Source: Cheilinus undulatus (lineage: Eukaryota > Chordata > Actinopteri > Labriformes > Labridae). From it: DNA of 64,000 nucleotides. Position 1 is the first letter of the stretch, and the number at the start of each line of letters is the position of its first letter. Below, piece after piece: positions 58,852-64,000 of this stretch. The notes below the pieces were generated by a model, which was not told the DNA's origin, did no database searches, and worked only from the letters and a program-made list of their open reading frames with translations. The translations under genes were made by a program, and so were the position numbers. The DNA lies in NCBI RefSeq assembly GCF_018320785.1, contig NC_054866.1:37549000-37612999 (forward strand), in the 5' to 3' direction.

Positions 58852-58903
58852 ATGTCCAGGCGCAAACTTGGCAGCAGACCGCAGCACCTGAGTGTGATTC
58901 AAG
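58852..58903 (+). CDS. ZNF296: ZNF296 first coding exon (BCL11/SALL-type N-terminal motif)
   Basis: ATG 58852 (G at -3) encodes MSRRKLGSRPQHLSVIQ and ends at donor GTAAGC in phase 1. MSRRK...PQH is the N-terminal motif shared by ZNF296, BCL11A/B, SALL and related repressors, where it binds the RBBP4/7 subunits of NuRD. BCL11 proteins have the same short first coding exon. The location directly after CLASRP, as in human, favours ZNF296 over BCL11. The C2H2 zinc-finger exons are not in the window, so the protein is partial here. Confidence 0.75.
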
Positions 58904-59828
58904 GTAAGCCGGAGGGACGTGGGCATAGTGCGTGGACGTGTTGTTGTTTTTAAGGTGAAACTTGGAGAAATTCAGGTCACAGTTTGGTCTCATTGTCAGT
59001 CTGTGCTCGTGGTTTGGATGTGTGTTGGCACAGGTTATCTTCTGATGGATGTTACTTAGAATATATAGAAAAACAAACCCCCCCCTCTAAAAGATGATTT
59101 TAAAGTCTGTACACACTGACCTCATTAAAGCCGGCATTGTTGTGTATCTAATAGCCGAGGCGGACTTCATTGTTCAATATTTGAATAAGGGATGATAATT
59201 TTCTTGTCATGTTTGTGTGCTGCTGTGATCTTAGAGGACGGACCGGTTTACTGGCACGCTGTTTTCAGGGGCTACAGGTCCGAACATGATTATTACATCC
59301 ACCTTACATGTCATCAACTTTGACTGGTCCTGGACGGTTCACCTCTCTGCTCTAGGACTCAGTAGACCACCCTCTGCCTCATAAGACAGTTATTTTGATA
59401 GTTGGGCAATTAATGGTTAAAAGTTGAACAGATTTATTCTAACACATCTAAAGTCTTTAAACATGGAGTGAAGTGGTCTTATCATATAGAAAAGGGCTGT
59501 TTGAAAAGGAAACCTGTCCGTCATTTATGTTTTACAGTTCTTACTGGAGACCAGTGGTGCGTGTCTGCTGTGACCACAGGCCCTGACTCAACCCTCAGTG
59601 TGTGTGTTTCTGTGTGTGTGTGACCGCGCCTTGCAAGTCTGCACAAACAGCCGCGCGGCCCTGAAACAGGAAAGGTGACATTTTTTCAGAAACAACTGGC
59701 GAGATCCGACTTCAGACTGTACTGTCTGTACCTGTCCTGTGTGATCGTCCAGGCAGCTGGAATCATATCAAGTGCAGGCATCAAGGTGTGCCAATGACCG
59801 AGTTGAGCAATAGTCTACTGACCCTCCT

Positions 59829-61300
59829 CTAGGGCTGGGCAAAATGCATCAAAAGTCACGTCAAGATAACTTTAAGCTGACTGGTGATATTCATGATATC
59901 CTGATATAATCTGTTTTTTTATCTTTATCGGAAAAAGACAAAAATATTTTTCACAGTCAAACATTTTGATAGGATTCAAGTAAAAATCAAATAATGTTGA
60001 TACTTTCTGATACCATGGCAACAAATTAGGAGTTCGAGACCAGTGAGTCACGAATGGCTGCTGCAATAATAGTGGCAAAAAGTCTAAGATGTATGGAAGC
60101 TCTACTAGGACAAATGGTACGTCTATGATTTTTTTTAGGTTTTCCTGTGATAACAGGTAAACTGCTGTCTTTCTCCTTAAGGTTTCATCTCAGTCATTTC
60201 ATTTCTCCTAGATAACAAAGCTAAAGACAACAAGCACAGTCCTTGAAAACTGAGGCTAAATACTGCATGTTTCAAAATAATACATCAATGACAGATGATA
60301 ACAGAAAGTACAGGAATATAATGATCTTCAGCCATATGGAGTAGCCACTAATGTACACCCATTTTTTCCAAATGTTGTCATTGTGCTTGTGCAATTTATA
60401 CAATGTGCAGAAGTTTACTTGTAATTATTGATTATTATAACCACTGGATTACCCAGTACTCACAGTTAAGGACCAGGGATGCACAATGTTATTCACATGA
60501 TACTAGTGTTGTCAGATATTAACTTAAAAAGTTCTTTCTGCGGGTGTTTACCGGCCAAATATCAGCTGTAAATATCAATCATATACATCGATACGTTTTT
60601 AAAGTTTTAGGCAGGACCAACAGACCTACTCAAGCTTTAGATTCAACTTAAATAAAAGAGTTATTCTGTGGCCAACAAGCATACTCCTGTTAGTGGTTCC
60701 TCCTGTAAACCAGTGGTTCACAACTCATGGGTCAGGGCCCAAAAGTGGGTCACAAAGCTGCACGGAGGCCCTTAGCACAGCCATACATTTTTAGGGGATT
60801 TCCCTGAACAACTTTGTTTATGACAAGTACCTGAGATTTCAGCATCTCCTTCTCCCACATAAAAAAGCTGGTTTCCCAAGATAAATCAGATATTTCTTCA
60901 GAAATGGGCAAATTTCCATGCTGCCTGTGTAAAATGAAGTAAAATAAAACATAGTTACATGTGTATCTGTAATGATGGGCTTTTCTAATATTGCCTCATT
61001 CAGTCAGATAGAGTCCAAACTGCAATGTTTTTCATTCAGTAAATTTGAGTGGTTGAACATTTTTAAGACTTTTGGGTACTGTTATCTTGTAAGGAGGCAG
61101 TCATGGGTCCTGGAGACAAACCAGTTTAGAAGCACTACTGTAAACATCTTTAAGCTGAGAACTAGGCCTGGCAACTCCTTTTTTCAGCTTTCAAATGACA
61201 TCAACAACGACTACATTGATATAAATAATATAGTCTTGCCTTAAACGTCATCTGAAATATATCAATACACTTTAATAATGTGAAATGCTGCCCAGCCCTA
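59829..61300. mobile_element. Non-autonomous element with AGGGCTGGGC termini
   Basis: Left CTAGGGCTGGGCAAAATGCA and right, reverse-complemented, TAGGGCTGGGCAGCATTTCA are inverted. Flanks ACCCTCCT and ACCCTCTC are near-duplicates. Interior is non-coding and interrupted by another element. Confidence 0.6.
60711..61137. mobile_element. hAT-like MITE nested in the 59829-61300 element
   Basis: Left CAGTGGTTCACAACTCATGG; right, reverse-complemented, TAGTGCTTCTAAACTGG. An exact 8-bp target duplication CTGTAAAC flanks it (60703-60710 and 61138-61145), the length expected for hAT. Confidence 0.7.
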
Positions 61301-62814
61301 CCCTCTCCTCTTCCTCCTCCTGTTTAAAATGTTGCTTGTCTCCGTTGAGTCCACTTCTTTTGCATGTTTGCAGACTGAATCAGACTAAAAACACCCTTTA
61401 AGTTGTCAACAATTTAAATATTAGAATAATCTTTGATTTTGTTTTAAAGTGATACAACCTGAATGGCTGATAGTATCCTAAAGTAGTAAATAGTAGTACT
61501 CTGTTAAAATCACCATATTTTGTGAGTTAGCCTGTAATCTTTGTTGATAAAAAACAAGAAATAACCAAATATTGGGTTTCAGTTTTTCTCACTCTGGTGT
61601 CAATCAGGTATTGCTGTCTTTATTTTGACCAGTGTGCTATCTTGAGTCGTGACAACCCTACACTGCTGCTCTTATCTCAAACACCTTCAGTCACTTTTTT
61701 TTTTCTTTTATTGCAATCCACTTCCGGTTGAGAAACTCCCCGTCGCCTGTGGCTTAAAGAGCTAGTGTTAGTGTGAGTGAAAGGTGAGATAGTGGGTCAA
61801 AATGCTGATCTCTAAATCACTAATTCAACCTGTCAGCTCGGTGGTTAGAGCATTAATCAGAGGATAAATGCTGCTGCTGCTGCTGTGGACAGTTGAGCTC
61901 TCTGCAGGCCTCAGCGCAAGCATGCTCATCTGTTCTGGGTCGGTTAAAGGAAGTGGTCAGTAATGGTTGAGCGGATTGGCCTCGTTGTTCAAGAGCTCAC
62001 AACTGAAACTAGCACTTTGAGTCAACAGGCTTGTTTATTGTTCCACTTACTGAGGTCTAACGGTTCTTGTTGTTGTACCACTCTGGATTTCAGGGCATGG
62101 TCACTGAGAAGAGAGAGTGGACCTCCACCTTCTTCATATTCACACATTTCTGGGTGTAAATAGGACAGTTAGAGTCAAGTTAGCTCGGGTTTAGAGTAGT
62201 TTATTTCTTTCTGTGTTCTGGAGATATGACTAAAGATTTGTGTTAACGTGATATCTGCTTTCTGAAGATCCAGAAAGTCACCCATATCATATGATAATGT
62301 GAGCTCTTGATTCACCCATCTGCTGAATTAAGATATTTTTTGGGTGGAAGGAAAAGTGCCCTGTTGGAAAAACTCTGGTATGTTTTCATAGTCAAACTCA
62401 CCAGAAAATGCTGTCAAAGTGGGAGTGTTACACCAAAAGATGGGATTAATTAAATATCAATGTTTGTAATTGGCTGAACTGTTATTTTTAAAATTGGTAG
62501 CAGTAAGAGCCCTAATTTCCACAACTTGTTTTACAATGATGCAGTCTGTTAATTTAGGAATTTCTGACTCAAAAAGTGCCAAAGCTTTATAAGCAGAGAA
62601 AAAGTGTGGCATACATACTGACCTCTACATGGTTAAAGCTTTGAATGTCCTTGTGATTGGTCCAAATTCTGATACGGCTGAGTCCGATGTTGGTTGAATG
62701 CAGAAAGAACAGAGTGGACCCTGCTGATCACAACCTGGGTTTGTATATTTAATAGCTAAGCAGTTAAAAAAAAGTATATTTTTTAACTTCCGAGAGCTTT
62801 AACACACACTACCG

Positions 62815-63109
62815 CAGTGGTTCCATACTGGTGGGTCGGGACCCAAAAATGGGTCACAGGGCCCTTTTCAGAGGGTCATGGGTGTGTTCCTGAAAACAAA
62901 AATAGCACCAAAAAGTTCATGAAACTCCCCTAAAACATGCTTGTTTGTACTGCCTCTTTGATTTTCACACCTTTTTTTTTTACCGTATGAGGTTCAAACT
63001 ACTATTCTTCATCAAATAAATTCAATTGATCAAAAATATCAGAGATTTAAGTCATAATTTCTCTGTGGGGATTTGATGGTGAGTCTTGTTAAGAAGTTAA
63101 GAACCACTG
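62815..63109. mobile_element. hAT-like MITE
   Basis: CAGTGGTTCCATACTGGTGG at the left and CTTAACTTCTTAAC-type right end closing GAACCACTG (inverse of CAGTGGTTC). GTCGGGACCCAAAAATGGGT follows the left end as in related elements. Target duplication not clear. Confidence 0.6.
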
Positions 63110-63543
63110 TATCACCACGGTGTTTTTATACAAGATATTAAAATACTTTTGACAGTGTATTAACAACGTTAGCGTTGTCTTGAATAAATCCAGTGGTATA
63201 GGAGGGTATACTATACCCAGTTATTTTTTAGTCTCTGTAGAGTTAATCTTGTCTAAATCCCCTTTTATGCCCATCAGTCAGTCGTATGCTGAATTCTCCA
63301 GGATGGAGAAGGAACTCACCTTACTCTGCTTCTTGATGTCTGTTATTTTCTACTGCCACAAAGAGAGCAGGTGGTGTTACTTTCTGTTAGATTGCATCCA
63401 CCATCATAATTTCTGAATGCTCCGTACAAGTTGAAGTCAAACAGGAGATGTTGGGTGTCAGTGTGCAAAGACAAAAGGCCTGTTTTCATGTGCGCAACAT
63501 ATGCGAGAGTAGACTATAACACAGGCTGTTTATCTTTTACTGC

Positions 63544-63850
63544 AGTGGTTTCCAAACCTGGGGTCTAGGCAGCCCCAGGGCCCTGTCTGTGGTGACGTGA
63601 AAATTAGATGTACGTTTAAAAAAATAATAATAATTTATGATTAGAAAAAATATATGACAGCGTATTAGGGCCAACCTAAAAGGAGGAACAAATTAAATAA
63701 ATAAACAAACCAAACTTAGAATTTTTGCATTTAAAATGTGAATTTATGAGAAAAAAATAGAAATTTCCAAGTTTAATAATACTCAAAAATTTCAAGTTTT
63801 CAAATTCATAACTCTACGATATTATAAACTAAAAAAATGATGAGAAACCA
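63544..63850. mobile_element. Possible hAT-like MITE
   Basis: CAGTGGTTTCCAAACCTGGG at the left; GAGAAACCAC at about 63842-63851 may be the other terminus. AT-rich interior. Weak. Confidence 0.35.
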
Positions 63851-64000
63851 CACCATGAACAGTGGTTGGCTAGCCCTGTGTCTCCTCTAAGTCATGATGA
63901 TAATGGGATGATTCTGGGCTAAAATCACAACTTTTTCCTCAGTGATCAGTCCCAGTTAAAAGTATAATTTGTTGGGCACAGGTGTCTGGGTTGTGCCCCA

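Larger units (their letters stand above)
58904..64000 (+). other. First intron of ZNF296-like gene
   Basis: No C2H2 exon (no CxxC...HxxxH pattern) is seen to the end of the window. Contains nested mobile elements at 59829-61300, 62815-63109 and possibly 63544-63850. Confidence 0.6.

Noticed and set aside
58904..64000. Zinc-finger exons of ZNF296
   Set aside because: No CxxC...HxxxH pattern found in any frame; presumed beyond the window.

Overview
This is eukaryotic, intron-rich vertebrate DNA, almost certainly from a teleost fish, probably a percomorph. The evidence is short conserved exons split by GT..AG introns, AT-rich spacers, several degenerate Tc1-like transposons, a Rex3-type (RTE) retrotransposon ending in GATG repeats, tRNA-derived SINEs and hAT-like non-autonomous elements. 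There are no operons, CRISPR arrays or prokaryotic signals. All three host genes lie on the + strand.

Region 1 (about 1-30.76 kb) is a Jagged-type Notch ligand gene, closest by eye to JAG2. Its signal-peptide and N-terminal (MNNL/C2) exons are not seen and presumably lie before base 1. Eleven exons are recognised: DSL domain (10999-11247), EGF repeats 1-9 (13638-29407) and one terminal exon with the transmembrane segment and cytoplasmic tail (29490-29926). Exon lengths 61, 131, 120, 114, 114, 114, 47 and 151 equal the Jagged-family exons 5-11 and 13 as I recall them. The 151-base exon is joined through an 82-base intron directly to the transmembrane exon. EGF10-16 and the cysteine-rich (VWC) region of ordinary Jagged proteins are therefore absent: a compact Jagged with a Delta-like layout.

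Region 2 (30.76-36.65 kb) is intergenic and built largely from repeats: a Tc1-like 3' fragment, an unidentified repeat also found inside another Tc1 element at 20.6 kb, a G-poor A/C-rich block, and a complete but degenerate Tc1-like element with ~150-base inverted termini ending about 175 bases before a GC-rich block taken as the next promoter.

Region 3 (36.65-57.7 kb) is CLASRP (CLK4-associating SR-related protein). A probable non-coding first exon is followed by 20 coding exons that join in frame to about 650 residues. Two exons end in a weak in-frame GTCNGT donor with a stronger-looking GTAA donor four bases downstream that would shift the frame.

Region 4 (58.5-64 kb) is a GC-box promoter and the 52-base first coding exon of a gene whose protein starts MSRRK and contains PQHLS. 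With CLASRP beside it this is best read as ZNF296; its zinc-finger exons lie beyond the window. The rest is intron with nested transposable elements.

CLASRP next to ZNF296 matches human 19q13.32. That segment is paralogous to 14q32, which carries JAG2 and BCL11B. The compact Jagged may therefore be an ancient JAG2 ohnolog kept in fish and lost from the human 19q copy. This is an inference that a tree and wider synteny could test.
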